Below, piece by piece: positions 34,878 to 44,059 of a stretch of DNA of 64,000 nucleotides (positions within the stretch are counted from its first letter, which is position 1; each line of letters opens with the position of its first letter). The notes under the pieces were generated by a model. That model was given only the letters and a program-made list of their open reading frames with translations, searched no databases and was not told the origin of the DNA. Origin of the DNA: Neobacillus niacini (GTDB taxonomy: Bacteria; Bacillota; Bacilli; Bacillales; Cytobacillaceae); contig NZ_JACWFG010000010.1 in assembly GCF_019749295.1 (NCBI RefSeq), positions 28,752 to 92,751 of the forward strand, in the 5' to 3' direction. The translations under genes and the position numbers were made by a program.

Positions 34878-36395
34878 TTAAACTGTTTCAAATACTTTAT
34901 TTAACATAGTTCCTTTTTGTGCAAAATTGGTATGCCATGAAAACGCTTTTTCTATAACATGCGGTGTTTGACCACCTCTCATTAAAGCTTCTTGATAATA
35001 TTCACGGAGCTGTTCTTTATACATTGGATGGGTACAATTATCGATGATTACTTCCACTCGCTCTCTTGGTGCAAGGCCGCGTAAATCTGCATACCCTTGC
35101 TCGGTAACGATTACATCTACATCATGTTCTGTATGATCCACATGGGAAACAAATGGAACAATACTCGAGATATTACCGCCTTTTGCAATCGATTTTGTTA
35201 CAAAAATTGCTAAGCGAGCATTTCGGGCGAAGTCTCCTGACCCACCGATACCATTCATCATATTCGTACCTAATACATGGGTAGAATTAACGTTGCCATA
35301 GATGTCTACTTCTAAAGCCGTGTTAATTGAGATTAATCCGAGACGGCGGATAATTTCCGGATGGTTCGAAATTTCCTGAGGTCTCATAATTAATTTATCA
35401 CGATACTTATCAAAATGATTAAATACCTCTTTCATTTTTTTATCTGAAAGGGTAATGGAACAGCAAGAGGCAGTTCGCACTTTTCCGGCATCTATGAGAT
35501 CAAAAACGGCATCCTGTAATACCTCTGAATAGACCACTAAATCCTTAAACTCAGATTCAATCATTCCATGTAGAACAGCGTTAGCAACTGACCCTATTCC
35601 CGACTGTAGTGGTGCAAGACGTTCAGTAAGCCTGCCATCTTGTATTTCCTTTCGTAAAAATTGCATCAAATGCTGAGCCATAATTTCGGTTTCCTCATCG
35701 GGAGGGACAATTGTTGAAGGAGAATCAAGCTGGTTTGTAAAAACAATGCCTCTAACTTTATTGATATCAATCTGTATTCCATGTGTTCCAATACGGTCAT
35801 CTGCTGCTGTTAACGGTATTGGTTTCCTATCCCCTTGTTTACCAGGTTCATATAAGTCATGAAGACCTTCTAGATTTTCATTTTGAGCTAAGTTAATTTC
35901 AATGATAATTGATTTTGCATTCAATGCAAAAGATAGTGAATTTCCAACAGAGGTTGTTGGAATTACCATACCATTCTCCGTTATTGATACCGCTTCCAAA
36001 ATAGCGAAATCAATAGGGGCAATTACATTTGCTCGTACTAATTCGGCTGTGTGCGACAGGTGCTGATCGACAAATAAAAGTTCACCGCTATTGATCTTTT
36101 TTCTCATCGTTGGATCAGCTTGAAACGGAAGTCTTTTTCCGAGAATACCTGCTTCCGCAAATAATTTATCCACATCAGAGCCTAAAGAAGCGCCTGTATA
36201 AACATTGACTTTAAAAGTCTCAGACTTCGCTCGATTCACCAGCGCAAACGGAACCGCTTTCACGTCTCCTGCACGTGTAAATCCGCTTAAACCCAAAGTC
36301 ATCCCATCTTCAATCCATTCTGCTGCTGCTTCTGGAGTCACGACCCGGTCCCATAGCCGAGGGTCTCTTATCCTTTTTAAATTACTGTCCATCAT
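34878..36395 (-). CDS. Acetyl-CoA hydrolase / succinate CoA-transferase family
   Basis: 505 residues, two-domain class I CoA-transferase. Family marks: the opening DPRLWDRVVTPEAAAEWIEDG, the catalytic Glu in VVYSEVLQDA (about residue 290), and the glycine-rich oxyanion loop GIGGSGDFARNARLA. Members convert acetate plus succinyl-CoA to acetyl-CoA plus succinate or hydrolyse acetyl-CoA; which of these cannot be told. ATG 36395 (or 36392) after GGGAG. A LytTR regulator gene lies about 115 bases upstream on the same strand and is the likely controller. Confidence 0.85.
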   Translation of the reverse strand: MMDSNLKRIRDPRLWDRVVTPEAAAEWIEDGMTLGLSGFTRAGDVKAVPFALVNRAKSETFKVNVYTGASLGSDVDKLFAEAGILGKRLPFQADPTMRKKINSGELLFVDQHLSHTAELVRANVIAPIDFAILEAVSITENGMVIPTTSVGNSLSFALNAKSIIIEINLAQNENLEGLHDLYEPGKQGDRKPIPLTAADDRIGTHGIQIDINKVRGIVFTNQLDSPSTIVPPDEETEIMAQHLMQFLRKEIQDGRLTERLAPLQSGIGSVANAVLHGMIESEFKDLVVYSEVLQDAVFDLIDAGKVRTASCCSITLSDKKMKEVFNHFDKYRDKLIMRPQEISNHPEIIRRLGLISINTALEVDIYGNVNSTHVLGTNMMNGIGGSGDFARNARLAIFVTKSIAKGGNISSIVPFVSHVDHTEHDVDVIVTEQGYADLRGLAPRERVEVIIDNCTHPMYKEQLREYYQEALMRGGQTPHVIEKAFSWHTNFAQKGTMLNKVFETV

Positions 36396-36511
36396 TCATC
36401 CCACTCCCTTTTTCCTTATTCTAAATGAAGAATCCTATTAAAAAGGGAAATGTGGGATTAACTACGGAATTTTCAGACAAAACAGCAAATTCCTTTTCTA
36501 AAGCAGGATAA

Positions 36512-37156
36512 TCAAAACCCAAGCAGCCTGCGAAAATAACTAGAATAGGATTGACTGACAGGAACTCGATCTCCGTTATCCATGGAAAGGATAAAAGTGG
36601 AATGCGTATCTGGAAAAATCTCCTTAATATGATTTACATTGACAATAAACGAGCGGTGGCAGCGGATAAAATGATCCTTTGGCAGCAGGAATTCGAATTC
36701 CTGCAAAGTGTTTTTATGGGTACCGGAATGTTCCCTTCCGTTAACAAATGTCTTTTTCTCCTTCGCTTCTAAATAAATGACTTCGGTAAAAGGCATGGGA
36801 ATCCAGCCATCCTCGGTCTTTATCGTTACCACTAATTTACCGCTGGTTAGAGAAGGGAAAATCGCTGTAACACAGCCTTCCAAGGTCCCTTCGTGAAAAA
36901 AAGGCACAGCCATCCCATGATACGGCACACCAAAAATATCCCGGTCTATAAATTCAGATACTTTTTGACGTGAAGTTATTGCTTTATGAGCAATGGTCCC
37001 TTCCTTCAATAGATCCCCTTGCCGCATTTTCAAATCCACTCTTTTACTAGGACGATAATAGATATACTCACATGTATCCGAAACAGCAATCGAAATTTCC
37101 TCTGAAAATAATTCACTGATGACATCTAGAAGGGAAACAACTGTTATGCTCTTCAA
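36512..37156 (-). CDS. LytTR family regulator with N-terminal sensor-like domain
   Basis: 214 residues. No REC domain and no phosphoacceptor Asp. The C-terminal half (about 108-214) is a LytTR DNA-binding domain (EVIYLEAKEKKTFVNGR, FLLPKDHFIRCHRSFIVNVN, then VPVSQSYSSYFRRLL). The N-terminal 100 residues form a PAS/GAF-like small-molecule domain (EISIAVSDTCEYIYYRPSK, FGVPYHGMAVPFF). It is therefore a one-component regulator. It overlaps the DUF2161 gene by four bases and precedes the CoA-transferase gene, which is the best target candidate. Confidence 0.75.
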   Translation of the reverse strand: MKSITVVSLLDVISELFSEEISIAVSDTCEYIYYRPSKRVDLKMRQGDLLKEGTIAHKAITSRQKVSEFIDRDIFGVPYHGMAVPFFHEGTLEGCVTAIFPSLTSGKLVVTIKTEDGWIPMPFTEVIYLEAKEKKTFVNGREHSGTHKNTLQEFEFLLPKDHFIRCHRSFIVNVNHIKEIFPDTHSTFILSMDNGDRVPVSQSYSSYFRRLLGF

Positions 37157-37896
37157 TTAGAATCTCCCTCTTCCCTATTTTCTAGTTTAGCTAAATAATA
37201 TTTAACAAGATCTTGATACTCCTGTACTTCAAGCTTACCCTTCTCGGTGATGATGTAGGTGCCTCTCTTGATTCGTTCGAACCAGCCATAATAGTTTTTC
37301 GTTAGTATTGATGGTGTTTTAACACCTGCACCCATATCTCTTAATGCTTTTGGAGATAATGGGCCCATTTTATCTAGAAAACAAGCAATTTGAATACAAC
37401 TCTCTTTGTAGGCGGTCATAATTTTCGTTCGAGTGCTTCCCCCAATATTGAAATCCGCACTTCGTCCGCTAATTTCTTTTAGAATTGCCTCACGCTTCAG
37501 CTTATTTCGTGCATTTCCTTTTTTTGAATTAAAAGGAGCTGGATGGATAAGAATGTCCGCTTTAGAACTGTTTCCTGGAAACGAAACTACAATTAAGCCC
37601 AACTCTAACCTTTTTACGAGATGACATTTATCTGCCCATTGCTTAGAATTCATCCGTCCTTTTGGTTTTGGGATTGCAATATAAACCTGGTCTGTTAACT
37701 TTTGTCGTTTGGCCGCTTGGATTAGGAGATCGACACTTAAAGTTAGCTTTAATTCAATTATGACCAGTTCATTCTCTTTGACTGCAACCATATCACAGTC
37801 CTTCACTTCTCCGTAGACCTCAAAGCCATCTCGTGAAAAATGTCTTTGTATTGGTTTATATAAATCTACCTCTTGAATTTTTTTGACTTCTTTCAT
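37153..37896 (-). CDS. DUF2161 family protein, putative PD-(D/E)xK-type phosphodiesterase
   Basis: 247 residues. A nuclease-like core is suggested by VKDCDMVAVKENELVIIELKLTL (Asp ... Glu-x-Lys). Further on comes the winged helix-like segment (KAYKESCIQIACFLDKMGPL, RDMGAGVKTPSILTKNYYG). The family is annotated as putative PD-(D/E)xK phosphodiesterase; activity is not proven. ATGA overlap with the LytTR gene (37153-37156) shows translational coupling. The start at ATG 37896 follows TAGGAGA. Confidence 0.7.
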   Translation of the reverse strand: MKEVKKIQEVDLYKPIQRHFSRDGFEVYGEVKDCDMVAVKENELVIIELKLTLSVDLLIQAAKRQKLTDQVYIAIPKPKGRMNSKQWADKCHLVKRLELGLIVVSFPGNSSKADILIHPAPFNSKKGNARNKLKREAILKEISGRSADFNIGGSTRTKIMTAYKESCIQIACFLDKMGPLSPKALRDMGAGVKTPSILTKNYYGWFERIKRGTYIITEKGKLEVQEYQDLVKYYLAKLENREEGDSN

Positions 37897-38086
37897 ATGT
37901 ATCTCCTAATAAATCATTTTTCTCATGGATCATCTTACCACGAAAATGGATTATGGAAGAAATCAGTTAGCAATAACATTTTTTTACAAAGGTGATATAT
38001 TAAGAATAGCCTATTCTGTCAGAATTATGTTACTATTATTTTTGTTACAATAAATAGAGAACTTGAAGTAGTACGCGGGGGTTAAA

Positions 38087-39658
38087 ATGAAGAAAAAATT
38101 CTTATCACAGCTTTATTGGGTAGTACCTGGAGTCATTCTTATTTTTGGTTTGTTATTATTATTTTATGAAAACTTCTCCAAAGTGACCGAACCGCCAGCA
38201 GCTAATTGGAGTAGAGCCTTACATGTTGGGGTAACAGACCTGAACAAATTACCTCCTGTTAGAGTGACAGAAGATGGGGAGTTTGTTTTTACTAGATTTG
38301 AAGCTGGAAAATTAGCAACTACTACTCTAAACAAAGATTTGGTTGTTACAGATCAGAAAACATACGATATCCAAGTAGATAAATGGACACAAGTTTATCA
38401 GAAGGAAGAAACAATCATCTATTTTGATTTTAAAAACATTTATGATCAAGATAAAAATACGATTGTTACAGATGTTGAGAAATTCTATCCTTTGGAAACA
38501 ACTATTCTATATGTAAAAGAAAATGGTCTATATCAGCTTACTCCGAACAGTAAGAAGTCCGAAAAGATTATGGATATAGATTTAAATAAGCTTAAAATCA
38601 TTCCTCAAGAAAATGAAGACGGAGTCACAATCCTCGCTTATACTTCGGACCCTAATGGAATTGATCTTACGTTACATCAGTTAATCAACGGAAAAACGAA
38701 TTTACTTTATCAAACAAGACTAAAAGTTGACCCTGGAAAAGTTGTAAACGATATCTCCTATGCATTGGAAAATCAGACACTGGCACTGTTGCTCCAAGAA
38801 GAGCTTGTATCCACACAAGGGAACCCAGAGTTTTTTACCTATTTTATGCAAACCAAGATTACAAATAAGAACACGCCGCCTCCTCTATATCAATTACGTT
38901 TTGATGATCCAGCGGGCACTAAATACTTGACCGAGGTTTCTGATGTTGTTTTTACATTTCGAAATGGGAAACCAACTATTCTTTTTCATGCAAATGGCCA
39001 AACAGAAACTCAATTCAACGACAGTTCAACCTTTAATATTTATACCGCTGAGATCAACGAAGAAGGCCGAACAAAAACAGAGAGACGCAGCAATACACCA
39101 GAAATTTCAACGAATCCGCAGTGGATGAATGAAGATAATATTGCATGGGTGGATTTAGACGGTGATGGACATAAAATTAAAGTATCATCCTCTAATCTTG
39201 CAACAATAAGTAAACTAATTGAATTTTCTCAGGATGATTGGCTAAATGCTCTTGGAAAAACAATTGGAATGGTAACTTCGTCATTTTTTGGAATTGCTCT
39301 ATGTATTATCTGGTTTATTTGGCCGATTCTTTTTATTGTATTTATGTATATTTTCCGAAATCGAATCGCTGATCGCGATCCAATTTGGTACTTTTATACA
39401 GGAATTGGTCTGTATGCAGCTGCTGCACTCATCTGGAAAAATCAATTTTTCGTGGATAATATTTATGCAAATGCACCAAGTTATTTAACCTTTACTGGCA
39501 GCTCGTATTTTTACATGATTTTATTCGCAATCATCTCTTTTGGGTTAACAATGCATACGAAAAAGATAAATGATTGGGGCGGTTCGATAAGAATTATGTA
39601 CTTTGTTGGGATTCATATTATACTCTTAACCATATTCTTCGGACCTTATGTAATATAA
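38087..39658 (+). CDS. Large membrane protein with extracellular domain, 523 aa
   Basis: An N-terminal helix (about 10-28) is followed by a large extracytoplasmic part (about 30-395) rich in beta strands and Asn/Asp, like a propeller or WD-type domain (repeats such as VVFTFRNGKPTILFHANGQT). The C-terminus has four or five helices (about 400-520). No domain name was recognised. ATG 38087 follows GGGGG. Monocistronic with a bidirectional terminator after it. Confidence 0.6.
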   Translation: MKKKFLSQLYWVVPGVILIFGLLLLFYENFSKVTEPPAANWSRALHVGVTDLNKLPPVRVTEDGEFVFTRFEAGKLATTTLNKDLVVTDQKTYDIQVDKWTQVYQKEETIIYFDFKNIYDQDKNTIVTDVEKFYPLETTILYVKENGLYQLTPNSKKSEKIMDIDLNKLKIIPQENEDGVTILAYTSDPNGIDLTLHQLINGKTNLLYQTRLKVDPGKVVNDISYALENQTLALLLQEELVSTQGNPEFFTYFMQTKITNKNTPPPLYQLRFDDPAGTKYLTEVSDVVFTFRNGKPTILFHANGQTETQFNDSSTFNIYTAEINEEGRTKTERRSNTPEISTNPQWMNEDNIAWVDLDGDGHKIKVSSSNLATISKLIEFSQDDWLNALGKTIGMVTSSFFGIALCIIWFIWPILFIVFMYIFRNRIADRDPIWYFYTGIGLYAAAALIWKNQFFVDNIYANAPSYLTFTGSSYFYMILFAIISFGLTMHTKKINDWGGSIRIMYFVGIHIILLTIFFGPYVI

Positions 39659-39663
39659 TAAAT

Positions 39664-39700
39664 AAGACCCCATTTCAAGTTAAGAAATGGGGTCTTTTTA
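39664..39700. terminator. Bidirectional terminator
   Basis: AAGACCCCATTTC pairs with GAAATGGGGTCTT around about seven bases, with TTTTTA on the + strand and T-rich sequence on the other side. It lies between convergent genes. Confidence 0.85.
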
Positions 39701-39733
39701 TGAAATGGAATATTATCACACGTTAGAAGATAT

Positions 39734-40822
39734 TCATGTCTTCATTTTTTCATCTAGAAGAGTAAACACCTTTTGCAATTCTTCTTTGGGCAGCTGGGCA
39801 TACAAATCACCAATGCTAACTTCGTAATTACTGGCTGAGTTACTTACTTCACGTACATAACTAGTTAAGCCAATTCCTGTTTCCTGGTAAATCGATGCTA
39901 ATATCGTTTCCATGTCCTCTTTTGGTGCATCAAACTGGACATGAAACATATTGGAGACTGGCACCAGCGGCTTGGTTGAAACACCATGACATTGGTTAAA
40001 ATAGCGGGCAAATTCTTTTGCTTCCTCATAGTACTGATGCATTTTGTCGATCCGTTGATCAAAGTAATAATCAGCACTTATGATATACGGGTAAAGACTG
40101 ATTAAATCGCCGCCATGGCGCCTTTTCCATATTTTTGATTCATCCGTAAAAACTTGATTTCCTGCAAGAATTGCCCCAGCAATCCCACCGATTCCTTTGT
40201 AAAAAGAAACATATACACTATCAAAAAGAGCGCAAACTTCCGCCGCTGATTTTTGATAATAAGGCAGGATTTCAAAGAGTCTAGCTCCGTCTAAATGTAA
40301 TTTAATCCCCTTTTCCTTACAATAAGCTGAAATATCCTCCAGTGTTTTGTACTCCGGAAGCTGTCCGCCAATTTCTCGTTGGGGCAATTCGAGTAATAAG
40401 CATGCAATGTCTTCCTCTGTTCCTGTAATATCTTCAAGTTGAATGACCCTATCTTTATCAGCCAATAGGATAGTTTTTATATTGTGCAATTTCTTTAATC
40501 CATCTTCTTCATGTATTTCTAAATGGCTTAAGGGATGATATGCCACTTTGTTAATACCTTTTTGATCACACCAAATACGTAAAGCAATTTGCTGGGCCAT
40601 GGTTCCGCTTGGAAAAAATACTGCAGCCTCTTTGCCAAGATATTTTGCCATTTTTTCTTGAAAGTCGTCGATAACTTTACCTTTTCCGTACATCTCGCTT
40701 TCTGTTTCTTCATTGATTTCCATCAATGCATCTTTCAGTACCTGAACATTTCTCGGACCATGACCAGGTACCTTATACTTTGCTTTTTTATAAGCATCTC
40801 CTAAAATATTTATCTCTGACAT
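39734..40822 (-). CDS. Low-specificity L-threonine aldolase-like PLP enzyme
   Basis: 362 residues from ATG 40822, which follows AAGGGAG; the frame extends to 40870 but that part has no site. PLP enzyme of the beta-eliminating lyase family: FFPSGTMAQQIAL, LHLDGARLFE (Asp of the PLP pair), and the Schiff-base lysine in VSFYKGIGG (about 209). Members split threonine to glycine and acetaldehyde. It lacks a partner gene. The enzyme could also act on other beta-hydroxy amino acids. Confidence 0.8.
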   Translation of the reverse strand: MSEINILGDAYKKAKYKVPGHGPRNVQVLKDALMEINEETESEMYGKGKVIDDFQEKMAKYLGKEAAVFFPSGTMAQQIALRIWCDQKGINKVAYHPLSHLEIHEEDGLKKLHNIKTILLADKDRVIQLEDITGTEEDIACLLLELPQREIGGQLPEYKTLEDISAYCKEKGIKLHLDGARLFEILPYYQKSAAEVCALFDSVYVSFYKGIGGIAGAILAGNQVFTDESKIWKRRHGGDLISLYPYIISADYYFDQRIDKMHQYYEEAKEFARYFNQCHGVSTKPLVPVSNMFHVQFDAPKEDMETILASIYQETGIGLTSYVREVSNSASNYEVSIGDLYAQLPKEELQKVFTLLDEKMKT

Positions 40823-40913
40823 TACTGTTCTCCCTTCAAGACTACTATCTTTGTAAAAAAACCATTTCAATGTATCTAAACCTTATAATGATATTCTATA
40901 CTAAAAAAATACG

Positions 40914-40945
40914 AAAAAGGACATCATCTACTAGATGATGCCCAA
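40914..40945 (-). terminator. Terminator of bioB
   Basis: GGGCATCATCTAGTAGATGATGTCC forms a stem with a short loop, followed on the minus strand by TTTTTC and more T residues. Confidence 0.8.
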
Positions 40946-40968
40946 AATTCTTTAATTTGGTGGAGTGT

Positions 40969-41958
40969 TTATTGAACTGTTTCTTTCACAAAATCCACCT
41001 CAAAACCTAAATCCTCAAGCATTTGGTGATCTGCTGTAGTTTCTTGTCCTGAAGTTGTTAAATAATCTCCTACAAATATAGAATTGGCCGCATATAATCC
41101 AAGAGGTTGTAAACTGCCTAAATTCACTTCTCTGCCGCCTGAAATTCTGATTTCTTTCGTTGGATTTACATACCGCATCAGTGCTAAAACCTTTAAGCAG
41201 TATCTCGGATTCAACTCCTTTGTCCCTTCAAGAGGAGTACCATCTATTGCATGCAGGAAATTTACAGGAATAGAATCCGCATCCAATACTTTCAGACTCA
41301 CTGCCACGTTTACTACATCCTCTTTCGTTTCCTTCATACCAACGATAATCCCTGAACATGGCGAAATCCCTGATTCTTTTACTAATTCAACCGTATTCAC
41401 TCGATCATGATAAGTATGTGATGTGGTGATAGAATCGTGGTGATTTTCTGAGGTGTTAAGGTTGTGGTTGTAGCGATCGACACCAGCATCTTTTAGTTTT
41501 TCTGCTTGTTCTGGTTTTAATATGCCAAGGCAGGCACAAATCTTTAAGTTGTATTTGTCCTTAATTTCCTTAACAGCTGTAACCACTTGGTCTAATTCTT
41601 GATTACTAGGACCGCGGCCGCTAGCTACTATGCAATAGGTACCTGCATGTAGCTGATAAGCTTGTTTCGCTCCTTTTAGTATGGTCTCTTTATCGACCAT
41701 TCGATATTTTTGAATCGGTGCATTAGAAATACTTGATTGCGAACAATAGCCGCAATTCTCAGGACAAATACCCGATTTTGTATTTATTAGCATATTAAGC
41801 TTTACCTTATTTCCATAATAATGATGTCGTATCACATAAGCACCGTGCAATACCTCTAATAACTCAGTATCGGAAGATTCCAAAATACTTAACGCTTCCT
41901 CTTTCGATAGTTCATGACCATTTAGGACCCGGGCAGCTAATTCCTTCCACTTACTCAT
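40969..41958 (-). CDS. bioB: Biotin synthase
   Basis: 329 residues. Radical-SAM enzyme that inserts sulfur into dethiobiotin. The CxxxCxxC is Cys65, Cys69 and Cys72 in CPENCGYCSQ. The second-cluster residues (the Arg in EIRISGGRE and Cys in SPCSGII) are also present. It lies directly downstream of bioY (18 bases apart), forming an operon. No other biotin biosynthesis genes are seen, so the cell may take in dethiobiotin or biotin and complete the last step. Start ATG 41958 after CGGGTGA. Confidence 0.95.
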   Translation of the reverse strand: MSKWKELAARVLNGHELSKEEALSILESSDTELLEVLHGAYVIRHHYYGNKVKLNMLINTKSGICPENCGYCSQSSISNAPIQKYRMVDKETILKGAKQAYQLHAGTYCIVASGRGPSNQELDQVVTAVKEIKDKYNLKICACLGILKPEQAEKLKDAGVDRYNHNLNTSENHHDSITTSHTYHDRVNTVELVKESGISPCSGIIVGMKETKEDVVNVAVSLKVLDADSIPVNFLHAIDGTPLEGTKELNPRYCLKVLALMRYVNPTKEIRISGGREVNLGSLQPLGLYAANSIFVGDYLTTSGQETTADHQMLEDLGFEVDFVKETVQ

Positions 41959-41976
41959 CCAATCACCCGCTTTCGA

Positions 41977-42567
41977 TTAACTCACTTTTTTAACATTGCT
42001 AAATTGACTCTTAGATAAGGTACGTTTTAAACGAAGTCCCATAACACCAGCTAAAACGGCTAAAATAATATCCTTTGGAAGAGGAACAACCATCCATAAC
42101 CAAGCGAGTTTATAGGTAAAAGCTTCTGGCGCTGAAGCCCAAACTTTATATGCTGTATACATCCAGTTCGTTCCGAAAAGGTAGTTGATTGCCATCCCTG
42201 CAAGTGCAGCGAATACAAATACGCCAACTGTATTTTTCATTTTTTCAATTATGTAACCCGTTAGCCACGCTGTAAAAACATAAGAAACAATAAAACCAAA
42301 TGTTGGCTTCAAAAACATGCCAAAGCCTCCGCCAAATTGAGCAAATACAGGAACTCCTACTAATCCAACGAATGCATAGACCATCATAGCGATTGCTCCC
42401 AACCTGCTGCCAAGAACCACTCCTGCTAAAATTGCAAAAAATGTTTGCAGCGTGATGGGTACTCCTCCTACAACCATAAACGGAGCAATTGATGTAATAT
42501 TAGCCCCTACAGCCATTAGAGCCACAAACATTGCCGCTAATGTAAGTTCAGATGTTTTAAGTTTCAT
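41977..42567 (-). CDS. bioY: Biotin transporter BioY (ECF S-component)
   Basis: 196 residues from ATG 42567, which follows GGGGG at seven bases (ATG 42573 is too close). Six helices, with the BioY pattern TLQTFFAILAGVVLGSRLGA and FGGGFGMFLKPTFGFIVSY. ECF S-component that binds biotin and works with a shared energy-coupling module encoded elsewhere. Operon with bioB, under a BirA-type operator. Confidence 0.9.
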   Translation of the reverse strand: MKLKTSELTLAAMFVALMAVGANITSIAPFMVVGGVPITLQTFFAILAGVVLGSRLGAIAMMVYAFVGLVGVPVFAQFGGGFGMFLKPTFGFIVSYVFTAWLTGYIIEKMKNTVGVFVFAALAGMAINYLFGTNWMYTAYKVWASAPEAFTYKLAWLWMVVPLPKDIILAVLAGVMGLRLKRTLSKSQFSNVKKVS

Positions 42568-42597
42568 TACCATTCCCCCAAAATATTCTATAAATTA

Positions 42598-42650
42598 AGA
42601 ATAATTGGTTGTTTTATTTATGTCAACCTAAAATATAAATTAGTTAACAT
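42598..42650 (-). promoter_or_regulatory. bioY promoter with BirA operator over the -35
   Basis: Minus strand: TTGACA (42621-42626), 17 bases, TATTCT (42598-42603). Operator arms are GTTAACAT (42643-42650) and ATGTCAAC (42620-42627) with 15 bases between, like BirA operators (TTGTTAAC-type arms) of Firmicutes. The left arm covers the -35, so biotin-loaded BirA would block transcription. The divergent acetyltransferase gene at 42783 is far enough away to escape this. Confidence 0.8.
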
Positions 42651-42782
42651 ATAACATTTATGGTTTACCCACTGGAGTAAAAACAGTACCCACTTCGATT
42701 TTATTTTCATAGTATAAATAGGTATTTGACTAGATGAATAATAAGGGTTTTCTCTAGTTTTACAAAGGAGCTGCAAAGGGAA

Positions 42783-43223
42783 ATGACTATTAGAAGAGCA
42801 ACCTATGAAGAGACTCAAAGTATCTTAAATTACCATTTGGTTGTATTAAAAGAAGCCACTATGGGTTATGTTATCCCCAGCCGCGAAAAGGCGATTGAAA
42901 TGATGACTCCTTTTTTAAATGGCGGGGGGTATTACCTAGTTCGATTAAAGAATAACGCTATTCAAGGCTGGGTTGGTATAGGAAGTATCATTGATCAAAA
43001 TACGGACGAACAAGTTGGCTTTATTAATGAAATGTATGTTCTCCCACCCTACCGAAAACAAGGTGCAGCAGAAAAATTATGTAAGGCAGCTTTCATCCAA
43101 TTACGAGCAGAAGGCTATAGAAAAGTCCAATTAAATGTTTATGCCGGAAACCATGCCAAACATCTTTATGAGAAGTTGGGTTTTAAAGACGTTTCTACTC
43201 TCATGACAAAAAGGTTAGAGTAG
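42783..43223 (+). CDS. GNAT family N-acetyltransferase
   Basis: 146 residues. Acetyl-CoA motif A is NEMYVLPPYRKQGAAEKLC (with R/Q-x-x-G-x-A). Motif B is LNVYAGNHAKHLYEKLGFKD. It resembles the small stand-alone GNATs that acetylate small amines or proteins. ATG after AAAGGG. It is divergent to bioY and its end meets the minus-strand DUF2071 gene with four bases between stops. Confidence 0.8.
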   Translation: MTIRRATYEETQSILNYHLVVLKEATMGYVIPSREKAIEMMTPFLNGGGYYLVRLKNNAIQGWVGIGSIIDQNTDEQVGFINEMYVLPPYRKQGAAEKLCKAAFIQLRAEGYRKVQLNVYAGNHAKHLYEKLGFKDVSTLMTKRLE

Positions 43224-43227
43224 ATAT

Positions 43228-43974
43228 TCATATCTTTACCTGGGTTAATGGCCAAGCACGTACCTCCACACCTTTTGAAAAATGAAAGACAGGATCTCCT
43301 GTTTCTACTTGTATACCTTGGGTTGTTAGGAGCGTGTTATAACTAATTTCAGCCTCTGCATTCTGCAGCAGCCATGGTGAATGCAGAACATCGCAACGAA
43401 GCGGCACGCCCTTGTTGTCTAAAGTGTAAAAGCAATATCGCTCAGCCATCCATTCATCGAAAGTTCCTTTAGGAGCATAAAAAGGTTCTGACATGGGTTT
43501 ATAGTTACCAACCCATGCTGCTTGCGGATTACTTCTTCTTTTACTGTTAAACTCAAAGCAAGATTGGGTATGATTTATGGTGACGTCAGCATAATGATAA
43601 GGCAGGTGGAAAAAGTTCCTAGCAACACTGGCTGCCAGCCTGTTGGCGGCGTCTAGACTTACAAAATAAACACCTGGCTTGCCCTCGAGGTTTATGTAGG
43701 TACGAACATTTACTTGAGGAAAAGCTTCTGTTCCGGGAATCGGAGGTAAGCCGCGAAGCCTGACACCAGACATGCGAAACGCAACTATGCCAATCCAGCC
43801 GACACCGTTATATGAGTCCAAGGGCAGCACCTCCGGAACTAGCTCTCTTAAAACTTCCAGTTTAATCGGATAGTGTGTAAACAATAGGTCATTCCACGTC
43901 TGTGTCATCTTCCATGATGAAGGCGGGAGTGACCATAATCGATGCGAATCATCCCATTTGTCATATATCTTCAT
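43228..43974 (-). CDS. YqjF-like DUF2071 protein
   Basis: About 248 residues from ATG 43974, preceded by GGTGGAG. The opening MKIYDKWDDSHRLWSLPPSS and TQTWNDLLFTHYPIKLEVLR match the DUF2071 (YqjF) fold, an acetoacetate-decarboxylase-like beta barrel of unknown function. Other cues: GWIGIVAFRMSGVRLRGLP and YINLEGKPGVYFVSLDA. An alternative start at 44016 has no site. Cytoplasmic. Array 4 follows on its upstream side. Confidence 0.8.
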   Translation of the reverse strand: MKIYDKWDDSHRLWSLPPSSWKMTQTWNDLLFTHYPIKLEVLRELVPEVLPLDSYNGVGWIGIVAFRMSGVRLRGLPPIPGTEAFPQVNVRTYINLEGKPGVYFVSLDAANRLAASVARNFFHLPYHYADVTINHTQSCFEFNSKRRSNPQAAWVGNYKPMSEPFYAPKGTFDEWMAERYCFYTLDNKGVPLRCDVLHSPWLLQNAEAEISYNTLLTTQGIQVETGDPVFHFSKGVEVRAWPLTQVKI

Positions 43975-44059
43975 AACCACTCCACCTGCCTTATTTTTTA
44001 AAATTAAAAAGTTCACTAGAAGATTCTGTTTACCGCTTAGACCTTTTTACTACTTTAAT

